This document shows positions 13,141 through 27,070 of a stretch of 64,000 nucleotides of DNA, piece after piece (position 1 is the first letter of the stretch; every line of letters starts with the position of its first letter). Under the pieces are notes generated by a model. The model searched no databases. It was not told the origin of the DNA and saw only the letters and a list, made by a program, of their open reading frames with translations. The translations under genes and the position numbers were made by a program. This DNA comes from Warburgia ugandensis (lineage: Eukaryota > Streptophyta > Magnoliopsida > Canellales > Canellaceae). The stretch covers positions 19,505,945 to 19,569,944 of the forward strand of contig CP141132.1 in the NCBI GenBank assembly GCA_035236585.1, written 5' to 3'.

Positions 13141-13728
13141 TTTTTTGAATTTTTCATGATTACATGTAATTATAATGTTCAATTCTTTTCATTATTCATT
13201 ATTCAATGTTCATTGATTTCCCACTACCACCTCCTTCTCCACTAGTAGGTGGTAGTGGTTTGACTCATGATTACACATCTTTTGGCCATTGGATTCCTTT
13301 GTGGGTCACTTGTGGGCCCTACTAGTGTGAAAAGACCATTTTGCCCTTTTAATTCTAAAAATGGAGAAAAATAGTGTTTATTCCCATGAACTTGGAATTG
13401 AGCATACTTAGTGACGTTGGATTTGTATTTTCAAGTACATTCCAAATTCTATGTCTTAGGTCTCAGTTATGAGTAAAATTCTATTTTACCCTTTTGTTCA
13501 TAAAAATATAAAAAATAAGGATTTTTCATTCGAATTCAAAATTTGTCATGCTTATAGTCATTCTGAAGGGTTTATTGAATATATTTTTAATTGTACATGT
13601 CTTATCCTTTGATTGTATTTCTATGAGAAGTGCATTTTTAATAACCCTAATATTCCAGCATGATTTTTCCTTGAAATTCTCAATTTCATTATTTATTGAA
13701 TTTCATTACAAAATTTAGGGGTGTTACA

Positions 13729-14240
13729 GAGATGACTTCAAAAGTCTCCAACTTTTAAAGTCATTTGAGGATAAGTGACTTCAAAAGTCTAGAGTTTTGA
13801 AGTCCTTTAGTGTAAGTGACTTCAAAAGTCCATAAAAAAGGGTTGGGCTTTTGAAGTTGCTTATATAAAAAATGATTTCAAAGTCCCCAATTGTAGAAGT
13901 CATTTAGGCTAAGTGAGTTCAAAAGTCCATAAAAAAGGTTGGGCTTTTAAAGTTGCTTAGTTAAAAACGACTTTAAAATTTGCCAACTTTTGAAGTCATT
14001 TAGGCTAAGTGATTCAAAAATCAAATACATTTGAAGTCGCTTAGACTAAATGACTTTAAAAGTTTATGAATTTTAAAGTTGTTTGTGTAAGACACTTCAA
14101 AACAACATTATTTTTAAAATTGTTTACCTAAACAACTTTAAAAGTTTTCAACTTTCCAAGTCGACTTGATAAAAGGCACTTAGTAAGCGACCTGGGTTAT
14201 CCTTTTTAACCAACTTTAAAAGCCCCTCTGTCTAATAGTG
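13729..14240. repeat. CACTA subterminal repeats, right cluster, and terminus
   Basis: At least eight copies of AAGTGACTTCAAAAGTC-type units alternate with inverted units (TTTTGAAGTCGCTTA and variants). A composite of about 110 bp recurs at 13810-13925 and 13910-14000. The cluster ends in a pyrimidine-rich segment and the terminal TAGTG. The next three bases, CTT, would be the 3-bp target duplication; its partner is outside the window. Confidence 0.75.
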
Positions 14241-14846
14241 CTTACTCCACCACACCTCTTTCCTCTTAAAATACATGCATCACTCCTCTCTCTCCCTTCC
14301 ATGCAAGAATTCCTTCTCCCTTCTAGATCTTGCACGCATTAGCCTTAGCACCACCCTCCATCCTAACCTAGACTTTCCACATGCACCTCATCTCTCCACT
14401 CAACCGTCCATGCTTCACCCTCTCATCTCACCCTTATATGCACTCCATCTCTCTTCACTCAACTTTCTTCCCTTTCCTTCAATTACACAAACTCCCTTCT
14501 CCACTTCATCATACAAGTCATCTTGTTCTAGCTTTGCGTCTTTCATATTTCCTTCTTTTGGCAATTGGGAATAAAGGATAAGGAAGAGAAACCGTGAGTC
14601 CTTCTATGGCATCTAAGGTTAATGCAAATTCCTAAAGAATGGTAGAGAGTTACTTTGGTTTGTGGCATGTTGGGTTAATGAGAAGTGAAAATTTTGGTTG
14701 TAGATTAGTGTAATTTGTGTTGAATGCAAGTGTATAAGCCCTTGTTTAAGACACAACAAGAAGACCATAAAGTAGAATTCAGGCTTGAAAAATAAGAAGA
14801 GGATGTGCAAAGAACCTTTTTGAGTGACACAGCGAAGGACTCCTAA
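14241..14846 (+). repeat. Athila-like LTR fragment (5' LTR of copy 0)
   Basis: This matches 24822-25400 of the complete LTR to the right: the pyrimidine-rich stretch, the segment around AATGCAAGAA, the GGTAGAGAGTTACTTTGG segment and the GAGTGACACA segment. The left part is cut off by the CACTA end at 14240. Its 3' end and the primer-binding site were removed by a deletion of about 500 bp at 14846 relative to the right copy. Confidence 0.65.
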
Positions 14847-15330
14847 AAGAATTTGATACTTTCCTTTTATTTATGCAATAATTTGGAGAAGAATACAGAG
14901 TTGGAGGAAGTCATTAAGATAGTTTCTAATTTATTATATTTGAGTGGATTGTAGTGAGGATGCCCTTGTAATTTTTTATATACACATTGATTCATTTAAA
15001 TTTAAAATAAAATGTTGTATTAATACAAAATAAAGGGTGGGCCATCCTAACCTCGAAGAGGAGGTGGCATGTACATGGATCCACCCATGTACAAGAAGTC
15101 TATTTTTAGGACCCTGCTATGCACTATCTTAACTTCTTTCCATTTCTTAGATTAAGTTGCATTATTAATTTAATTGCATTGGGAGTGTAAAGCATATAAA
15201 AGCATTCACTTGCTACATTCTAGTGTTTGCAGTAGATTTACTAATTTTCTTGCAGATTAAGGCACATTTACATTCTTTAGGGTGAATATATATATTGATC
15301 AAATTGTGTGAGAATGCATTAATGAATTAG
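14847..15330 (+). other. Athila-like leader, copy 0, first part
   Basis: Untranslated leader, homologous to 25930-26420 of copy 1 (for example GGTGGGCCATCCTAACCT at 15037 and 26112). No reading frame. It is interrupted at 15331 by a solo LTR and resumes at 18515. Confidence 0.6.
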
Positions 15331-18514
<3,184 letters not shown>

Positions 18515-19100
18515 CAAGATCACTCAATCCTACAAGATCATGGGTGGATTTGATTTCCATCCCTTGGCCCACCTAGGATAAACATTACCTAATGCATAAT
18601 CCTATTCTCAAAAATTAAATTCAAATCAATCTAGAAGAGACTTAGCAAATTACGAGCTCGTAGGACTCTGTTACAAGGAGGTGACCTATTGCCACTCTAG
18701 TGGCCCCTACTTTATCTCCTGCATTGGTACTTAAACGAATAGCTCTGACAACACATTCGATGACTTAGATTACCTACAATTGATTGAGGAGAGTGTGAAG
18801 TGGTTGATCAAGGTTGGATCCAATTGGTAAGTAGCAGGGCAAGTCTAAAACAGAGGAGGAGCTCCCTAGGTTAGACATAACCTAAAGGCCACTACCCCAC
18901 AAAAAATAAAGAAAAATTAACCTTTCAGCTTTATTTGAATATGGTTAGGATATATTGTGTGACTTTGTTTTTTCTTAATCATACAACATATAGGTTACAT
19001 CATCTAGTTTAGAATTCCCTAAATTATGTAGAAAAAAGGACTCTTTCATTGAATGCAGTGACCTATTTTTGTCGCATACAAAGCTGAGTCATCAAAAGGC
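18515..19100 (+). other. Athila-like leader, copy 0, second part
   Basis: Homologous to 26428-26506 joined to 31621-32100, which is the copy 1 leader without its LTR insertion. Landmarks are CTACAAGATCA, AAATCAATCTAGAAGAGAC and TAGTGGCCCCTACTT. No reading frame. Confidence 0.6.
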
Positions 19101-20600
19101 AAGACCCAAGGAATCGAGCAAATTTAGAAATCCTTGCGAAAAACATGTCCAATAAAGTAGTAGCAGCTAAGACCTTAAGAGACTATTCAATGTCGATATA
19201 ATTTAATTACCCGTCTTGTAGAAAGTTACCCACAACAAATGCATAGTATTTTGAGTTCAAAATAGGTGTCATCAAACTTGTGCCAACTTTTTATGGCCTA
19301 GATAAGAAGGATTTATATCACCATGTTAAAAATTCTTCGATATCTATGCTACAATTTGCTAGCAATTGTCCAGGAAATTTTTAAACAAATTCTTTCCAAT
19401 TAACAAACCAATGCCCTCCATAGATAAATTATAAATTTTCAACAAAAAGAGGGTGTGAATTCTAATGAATTCTGGGAAAAGTAGAAGGATCTATTATTCA
19501 ACTGTCCACATCATGTTTTTGAGAAATGGAAGAAAATATAAAATTTCTACAAAGGTCTGACCCAAGAGAACTGACATACAATTGATGCCACTAGTGATGG
19601 ATTACTCTAGTTCAAGAGTGATGGTGAGGAATGGAATTTCTCTAAAAATCTATTTGAGAATTCTTAGCAATGGTATCATTCTATTAGCCCAAAAAGCTTT
19701 CCACTGGCTCAAAGAAAAGGTGGTATGTATGAGATAGGGGCCACTCCTGACCTTTATGACAAAATAGTCATATTAACAAATATGTTAGACAAGATTGATG
19801 GTATTGTTACTATATTAGGAGAAGCTGTGTTGGCTAGAGATTCCAATATGCGACCTTCACCTAAAGTTCATTCAATCTGTTGTAGTACATCACACTTTAC
19901 ATCTTCATGCCCTCCAACTCCATATTCCATGAAAATTTTTTAGAGCAAGCAAATGCATTAAAAAATCCTAGCACCAATAATCAATATTCTATGACTTAAA
20001 ATTCTAGATGGGTTAGCCATCCCAATTTTCCATAGGTCTCAGAATCATGAGGGAGGACCATCTGGGATCCTTAACATGTACCATAATAGCATTTTCCTCA
20101 ACAATTGAGGGAAAAATCATTAGAAGAGATCTTGAATTTTTTTATGCAGAGTTCATTAGAATCCAATAGTAGTATTAAACTAACTATGTAGACCCACTCG
20201 CAATCCATTACACAGCTGGAGTACCAAATGAGTCAAATTGTGGCTACACTTACTGAGGTAACAAGGAAAGTCTCCTAGTCACCCTGTGCCCAACCTTAAG
20301 GGCTAGTATAAGATTTGTCCTACATTAACTGAGAAGACATTTTAGGACCAAACACTATCCATAACTACCCTTAGGAGTGGAAAGATAATAGATAATCAGA
20401 TAGGTTAATTAAGAAAATTGAAAAAGTTGAGGACAATGTGAGCCCTATAAAGAATAGGAAGGAAAAAGATAAGAAACAACCACCTCCTCCTTCTCATAAC
20501 CCTAGTCCTAAAGCACATTACATTCCAAAGACACCATTTCCTCAATGAATAAAAATGCATAAGAAGGAGAATAACTTTGATAAGCTAATGGATATTGTTT
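19100..20600 (+). pseudogene. Athila-like gag remnant, copy 0
   Basis: Readable blocks include AAKTLRDYSM near 19160, KIGVIKLVPTFYGLDKK near 19260-19310, FLNKFFPINKP near 19380 and a WEKWK-like segment near 19480. The order matches the Athila gag (retrotransposon gag domain). The helix with KDKAKAWL, present in copy 1 and in the 44112 copy, is missing, so there is an internal deletion near 19350. Stops and shifts are frequent. A basic, proline-rich tail near 20420-20540 fits the end of gag. Gag would form the particle coat; this copy cannot. Confidence 0.6.
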
Positions 20601-20779
20601 AAATAACTCAATATAAATATTCCATTACTTAATGCAATCAAACATATACCAAGTTTTAGAAAAATATATGCACGCACAGGAGAAAACATCAAGTGAAGGG
20701 GAAAGCATATCTCGTCGAGTAAGCTAGAGCAATCCTGCAACATAACACACCACTAAAATATAGAGATCCAGGGTGCTCC

Positions 20780-21250
20780 ACTATATCATGTGTGATTGGG
20801 GAACACACAACTGATAGGGCATTACTTGATTTAGGGTTAGTTAACATATTAACTTATTCTGTGTATAAGGAATTAGGTTTAAGTTAGATGAAAAAGACTA
20901 CCACACTACAGTTGGCAAATAGGTCAACTAAGTTCCTCGTATTGTGGTAAATTATGTACTAGTTTAGGTTGATAAGCTTTTATGTCCAGTAAACTTTCTA
21001 GTCTTTTATACTCCGCCTATAGGAGACCTTGGTAGTCAAATTCTAGTCATTATCTGAGGATTTTTATGATGTAAATATGATACAAAAGTCTACCATCCTT
21101 ATCACCTCTAGCACTGATCCTCTTGAGGCTTGTCTAGCTCATTTTGGTTTTGATGATTTTGATATAGACAGTTCCATTAACGAAGTAGATGGTTTATTTG
21201 ATACTGCATCATTAATGGACACTTCAAGATGGGAAGCCTGAGTAGGACCC
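20780..21250 (+). pseudogene. Athila-like aspartic protease remnant, copy 0
   Basis: The block CVIGEHTTDRALLDLG, then YSVYKELGL and TLQLANRSTK, matches the protease of Athila elements; the active-site aspartate is GAT at 20828-20830. A conserved linker, DPLEACLAHFGFDDFD, follows near 21118-21165. Stops and shifts interrupt it. RT, RNase H and integrase do not follow. Confidence 0.6.
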
Positions 21251-22900
21251 TTACATTTCCTAACTTTTTATTTAAGCCATTCCAAAATGAGAGTTTAGGT
21301 TCATTTGAGACCTTCTCTATTAATGAAGAATAGGAAAGAGAGTCCAATGATGTTTCTGTAGAATATTGACAAGCTATACAGAAGACAATCAATAGGGTAT
21401 AAGCCCTACTACTTCTCTAAATCAAGAGAAACATGAAGATTCTTTTAGGGAAATGCAGAGTGAGCTTATCCCTAATGTTTAGTAAGATGTCAGAGAGGAG
21501 GAACATTTTTGCTTTTTGATGTTGGCATCCCATATAACCAATTTGACCAATCAAGGGCCAAGTCCTCTTGTGTTAGTTCAAATAAATTCTCTTTGAAGGT
21601 GGTCCAACATGCTATATTGTTATCACCACTGTACATTTTTGGGTGGTGAAAGTACATTGACTAATGTGACATTCTAAAGTAGAGTGAGTTTTCTATGAAC
21701 TCCTTCATGGTTAGTTTAGGTTAAGTGTCATACAGTTGCACTTTCATCATCATTGTATATTCTACATAGTTGTTCACATTAATAGATCAATGCTCTATCC
21801 TAGGAATGTAGGTACTATCTTTCTCATCCTTTCCCTTTAGGTTTCTTATTTCAATTGTCCATGATATGTAGTTCTACACAATAAGGACAATGTTTTATTT
21901 AATCCAAGGATAGGATATTTAAATTTTGATGAGTCTAAAGTTTTGGTTAGTTATTTTTAAATCCTTTCTTTTGAATTTACATATATATATATATATATAT
22001 AATAGTTCCTTTACAAGGATGAGAATTCAAATTTTTTTACTATTCAGCCTATCTTTTGTACTTTACCTTGTTAATATATTTATATACAATTAGTTGTTTT
22101 TATCCATTTTCTAAAATTTTCCATGAAAAATTAAACTCAGAAAAATTATTGCACAAATAACTATATGTATATATATATATATATAGTTTAAAGTTGAAAA
22201 GAAAATATAACTTAGAGATCCTAAAGAAGATAACTGGAGACTATTAACCCATGTGAGTTTAAGACAATCCTCCTTTGAGAAGGTTATACACAAAATTCAA
22301 AATTTTCCATATAATACACCATTTGCTTATGAACCCATTGAACATTACCCATATTGAAATCATATAATACATCCATTACCTAGTTGTTTTGGAAATATGT
22401 AGATATAGTTGACGATTATCTTGAGAAAGAGTGATGAGCATCAAAAGGTCAAAAATAAGAAAAGTTCAAATTATAGTTATAAGAAAAGAAAAAATAACCA
22501 TTGAAAAAGGAAATGTTCACTCTTATGGGTAGAAAAAGAAATTGAGAATACTTTGCAGAAGACCTTTACATATCTTTCAAAACACCTTTGTGTATACTTA
22601 TACTCATTCTTTTGATAATCTTGCCCTAAGCCCATGTTTCATCCTAATAGAAGTCCTAGCTTGATCTTAGGAGAAGTATGGATTGAATATGGTTATGAAT
22701 GAGTAGGGATTTTGGTAGAGTAACACATTCTTTACTTGTTGATATCCTCTCATGAGAGATTTACCCCTTTATAAGAGACTTCTTTCTGAGTGATAAGAAT
22801 ATCCTGTGAGATTTGAAGTCAAAACATACTTCTGGACAGTAATTTAGGTTATATTTTGCTTAAAGATTGATAATTATGTATATCAGCTTTATACTCACAC
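21251..22900 (+). other. Athila-like 3' non-coding region, copy 0
   Basis: After the protease linker there is no pol sequence. The segment near 21880-21920 reads CAATAAGGACAATGTTTTAT, which resembles the GAGGACAATGT segment found after integrase in Athila-like elements. So pol was deleted between about 21400 and 21880. Short (AT)n runs lie at 21981-22002 and 22162-22185. No gene is seen. Confidence 0.45.
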
Positions 22901-24380
22901 AATCACATTCCAAGATTTGATGAATTAATGTAAAATATTTAGTATAAGGGTAGAATTTTGAACTATTGATCAATTTTATTAGAATAATAAAGTTAGGAAT
23001 TTAATAAATGTAAATTAGAAGAAGATTCTCTAAAAAGTAGAAGGACTTTCATAAGATTTTGGAAAATGTTTATGGGTATTATTACTTTTGAAAACCCTTA
23101 CGAGACTACAACTCATTCACTAGAGCTATCCTAGGGGTTTAAAAGCTTTCTACATATGCTAAATGTAGGCTAGAGCACCTGTGAAAGTGGATAGGGCCCA
23201 CCTACTAAAAATGAAGTCGTGTAGGTTCAGAATAATCACTACGTGTCACTATCAATGTGAGAGAAGTCAAAGCACAACTCCTACTCAAATGAGGGTAAAA
23301 AGATGGAAAACTTCTAATAAAATGCATTTCATCACCTTAGCAAGCTTTTAAGAGAAGTTTAATTTACATACAACAAGATCATATACAATGAAAACTTATC
23401 AGAAATAAATGAAGAAAGGGACTCACATGAACACTTTTTATTTACTTTGTCTCTCCTGCTCAACCAAATGTAGAAGATGAACTAATGATTGGATGTCTTA
23501 TCAATACAAAAGTGGAAAGCACACTTGGTTCCACATGAAATACATGAAGAAATTTCTAAGAAATCTAGGCCATTCATTCTAGGGGTACTTCAATTCAACA
23601 TTGAGAGAAAATAAAGCTTAAGGAAGATCTGCATGTCATAAATGGATCCCATCCACTCAAGAGAGGTAAGCATGATCTAATGATCAGGCAAGAAGTATTG
23701 AAAAGTTAAAAATCCTAGTCATCTTTCCTATGTTAAAAGGTCAACCCAAAACCCTAAGGGAAGATTTCAACCACCCATCTTAATCATAAGGTCCATCTTA
23801 TTATCAAAGTTTATAAAACACACACACCCTCACATGAAATCCATGCCTCCCTCCTTTTACTTTATAATTCTAAACTCCCTTAGATTCCATCCAGCTGCCT
23901 TCCAATTCTTTTTCTTTCCTTCATATTTTTTTCCTTCCCCACTTATTCCCTTTCCTTCCATAGTTATTTCCTTTCCCATTCCTTTTCTTTCCATCTTATC
24001 CCTTTTTATTTTCCTCTTCCACTCACCCACACGAAAAAGACACATTCCTCCCCTTATCCACTTCCTAAATCCAACAAATCCCACCTAACTTCCTAAATTC
24101 TCTCTTAATCTTCCTCTCTTCCTTCCATCCTATGCTATCTTCTTTCCTAACCACCCAAATCTACTTTCCTACCCACCTTATCACTTTCCTTCCTTCCCCA
24201 TCCCACCTCTCCTATCACATCTCACTTACCATTTTAGTTGCATGTCAATTACCACTCCCACTTCAATTCCATGCTTACCCCGTTCTCCTAGCTTCTCTTC
24301 TTATCCCATCTCAATCATTCAACCATCCTTTCTCCCTTAGATACTAACCATCCATCCCTGGGGATTTCTCTCCTAAAATT

Positions 24381-24390
24381 TTATAAATAA
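24381..24390 (+). promoter_or_regulatory. TATA box of the Athila-like LTR
   Basis: TTATAAATAAGAGG follows a long CT-rich tract. The same motif, CTATAAATAGAGG, occurs at equivalent places in the minus-strand copies at 40711 and 48551, which supports a promoter role in the ancestor. Confidence 0.55.
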
Positions 24391-24450
24391 GAGGTGAAGG
24401 AGAGGAAAAATCTTTATCTCTTGCTTTCCCTTTAACTTGAAAGCTAAATC

Positions 24451-24739
<289 letters not shown>

Positions 24740-25787
24740 TTCTCCCCTCTTCTCTTTCATTCCCTTCTTTTCCTTTCTCCATCCCATCTCTTCCATGCAT
24801 TCTTCCTACCACCTTCTCCCTCACTCCACCAAGCAACTTTTCTCTCTTAGCCCTTCAATGCAAGAAGCTCCTCTCCCATCTAAACCTTGCATCCACTAGC
24901 CTTAAAACCACCCTTTATCCTAACCTAAATCTTCCATGCATACATCATCTCTCCACTCAACCTTCCACACTTCACCCTCACATCTCACCCTTACACGCCC
25001 TGCATCTCTCTTCACTTAACCTTCCTCCCTTCCTTCAATTATATGCCCTCCCTCCTCAACTTCATCACACAAATCATCTTCATCAAGCTTTACATCTTTC
25101 ATCTTTTCTTCTTTTGGGAATTGGGGGTAAAGGATAAGGAAAAGAAACTATGTGCCCTTGTATGGTTAATAAGGTTAACTCAAATTTCTAAAGCATGGTA
25201 GAGAGTTACTTTGGGTTTGTGGCATGTTGGTTTAATGAGAAGTGAAAAGCTTGGTTATAGATTAGTGAACATTGGGGTGAATATAAGTGTGTAGGCCCTT
25301 GTTGAGTGACACAATAAAAAGAAAATACATAGAATTCAAGCCTGGAAAAGAACAAGAGGAAATGTAAAGAGCCTTGTTGAGTAACACAATGAAGGATTCC
25401 TATAGTAGTCACTTCAAGGAAGTTTCTATTTATTTTGTTTTTCCTTTATTCATGTCTTTACTTTCCATTGTAACCATAGTTAGATTAATGAAAAAGTTAT
25501 TTTCCCTTTCTTAATTAGTTTAATTCTTTAATTACTTGCTTATTTCCTTACATAGTTTCCTTAGTTTGATTTATTACTTACTTTGATTTAGTTTAATTAA
25601 TTAGTTCAGTTGCTTTAGTTTAGAATTCTTTTCTTTAATTGAATTTAGCTAAGTTAAAGTAGAGTAATTTAAGTCTTAATTAACTCCCTTTATTGAAGAG
25701 TCCTCATGGGATCAACCCATATTTACAAATTCTATACTCCAATAGAGCTATTCCCTTGTGATTATTATTAAAGCACATCAAGTTTTT

Positions 25788-25807
25788 TGGTGCCATTACC
25801 AAGGACT
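25788..25807 (+). promoter_or_regulatory. Decayed tRNA-Asp primer-binding site
   Basis: TGGTGCCATTACCAAGGACT lies seven bases after the LTR end. Athila and Tat elements commonly use a site complementary to the 3' end of tRNA-Asp (TGGCGCCGTTGCC...). The differences here are C to T or G to A, mostly at former CpG sites, as expected from methylated-cytosine decay. Confidence 0.75.
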
Positions 25808-26506
25808 CACAATGGGGTTAGGTTAAAATCGAAGTTTTCTTTACTTTATCTCTAGTCATAATCTTAGGATTACATATAAAGTAGTTGCTTTTATTTTTGC
25901 ATACTTTTCTCATTCCTGAAATAATTTGGTACTTTTCTTTTATTTACAAAAAAAAAAAAATGGAGAAGAATAAAGATTTGGAGGAAGACCTTGGGATAAT
26001 TTACAATTTTTATATTTGAGTGGATTGTAGCAAGGATGTGCTCATAAATTTTTATCTACATTGCAGTCTATTTAAATTTAAGATAAAGGGTTGTATTAAT
26101 ATAGGTCAAGGGTGGGCCATCCTAACCTGGAAGAGAAGGTGGCATGTATACGGACTCACCCTTGTACGAGAAGACTATTTCCAGGACCCCCCTGTAATCT
26201 ATCATAACTTCTTTCCATTTCTTAGATTAGGTTGCATTATTAATTTAGTTACTTTGTGAATGGTAGTATAGAGCATATAGAAGCATTCACTTGTACTTGT
26301 TGCATTCTAAGGTTTGCATTAGATTTACTACTTTCCTTACATATTAGGGCACACTTACATGCTTTAAGGTGAATATATGTTGATCGAATTGTGTGGGAAT
26401 TCTTTAATGAAACAGTAAGTGCCCTCATCCCTACAAGATCAAGGCTAGATTTGATCCCCATCCCTTGTCCAACCAAGGTTAAGCATCACCTAGTGAACAA
26501 CCTTAG
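25808..26506 (+). other. Athila-like leader, copy 1, first part
   Basis: Untranslated leader with homology to 14880-15330 and 18515-18580. It contains an A run at 25948-25960. It is interrupted after CCTTAG at 26506 by a 5.1-kb LTR. No gene. Confidence 0.6.
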
Positions 26507-27057
26507 TGTAATAACCCCAATTTTTGTAAATTAATTGAGAAAATCAATTTAGTTTGAATTTTCAAAATTTTCAGGCTGGAATATTAGGTTATTGGAAATT
26601 ATCTTTTTATAGAGATTAAAACATGATTTAAAACTTATAAATTATGAACATACTCGAAAAATCAATCCAAATGACATTCAGTACGTTCAATTCTAAGTTA
26701 AAATGAAAAATCCCTAAATTTTTTTATTTTTATGAATAAAAGGGCAAAATAACCAAGATCTAAGACATCAATATTTAGAATGTACTTGGAAATACAATTC
26801 CAACACCACTAAGTATGCTCAATTCCGAGTTCGGGAGAATAAGACAAAATTTTCTCCATAAAATGGTAAAATAGTCCTTTCACACCTCTGTGGGGCCCAC
26901 AAATGAATCCAATGGTTAGAAAACATGTAATGAGTGGTTAAACCACTACTAGCTAATAGTGGAGAAGGAGGTGGTAGTGGAGGATCCAATGTTAATTTAA
27001 TGTTCAAAAGAACTGAAACATAATTATTACAAGTAATTATGAAAATTTCAAAAACAT

Positions 27058-27070
27058 CTATAAATACACC
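27058..27070 (+). promoter_or_regulatory. TATA box of solo LTR A
   Basis: CTATAAATACACC lies about 550 bp into the LTR and is followed by a CT-rich leader (27170-27220). It is conserved in position with copies B and F. Confidence 0.55.

Larger units (their letters stand above)
9245..13728 (-). mobile_element. Long solo LTR (copy B), about 4.5 kb
   Basis: Read on the minus strand it starts TGTAACACCCC at 13728 and ends GCATCATCACA at 9245. It is an inverted relative of the LTR at 26507-31620. Shared blocks include the promoter-proximal segment (13240-13480 versus 26760-26960), a 350-bp segment (10620-10980 versus 29060-29400) and the terminal hairpin. A TATA-like element lies at 13128-13140. 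No coding frame or internal retrotransposon region is present, so it is read as a solo LTR. The flanks, AAGAC on the left and GAGAT on the right, are only a weak target duplication. The outer sequence is CACTA subterminal repeat on both sides. Confidence 0.7.
1..14240 (+). mobile_element. CACTA (En/Spm-like) DNA transposon, right-hand part, with two nested LTRs
   Basis: The right end is defined by TAGTG at 14236-14240; read on the minus strand it begins CACTATTAGACAGAGG, as expected for a CACTA terminal inverted repeat. Short direct and inverted subterminal repeats built on AAGTGACTTCAAAAG lie next to it and recur near position 200. Between them is a spliced TNP1-like gene followed by a ULP1-like protease. 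No CACTA start with a matching repeat occurs near position 1, so the left end is probably outside the window. Without the two nested LTRs about 5.8 kb of the element is present. The element sits inside an Athila-like LTR: sequence from 14241 resumes at a point matching about 24822 of the LTR copy further right. I saw no TNP2 gene in this copy. The element is inactive because its reading frames carry stops and shifts. Confidence 0.75.

Noticed and set aside
23834-24347. Overlapping frames on both strands in a CT-rich tract
   Set aside because: Openness follows from the skewed composition of LTR U3; no start context or domain.
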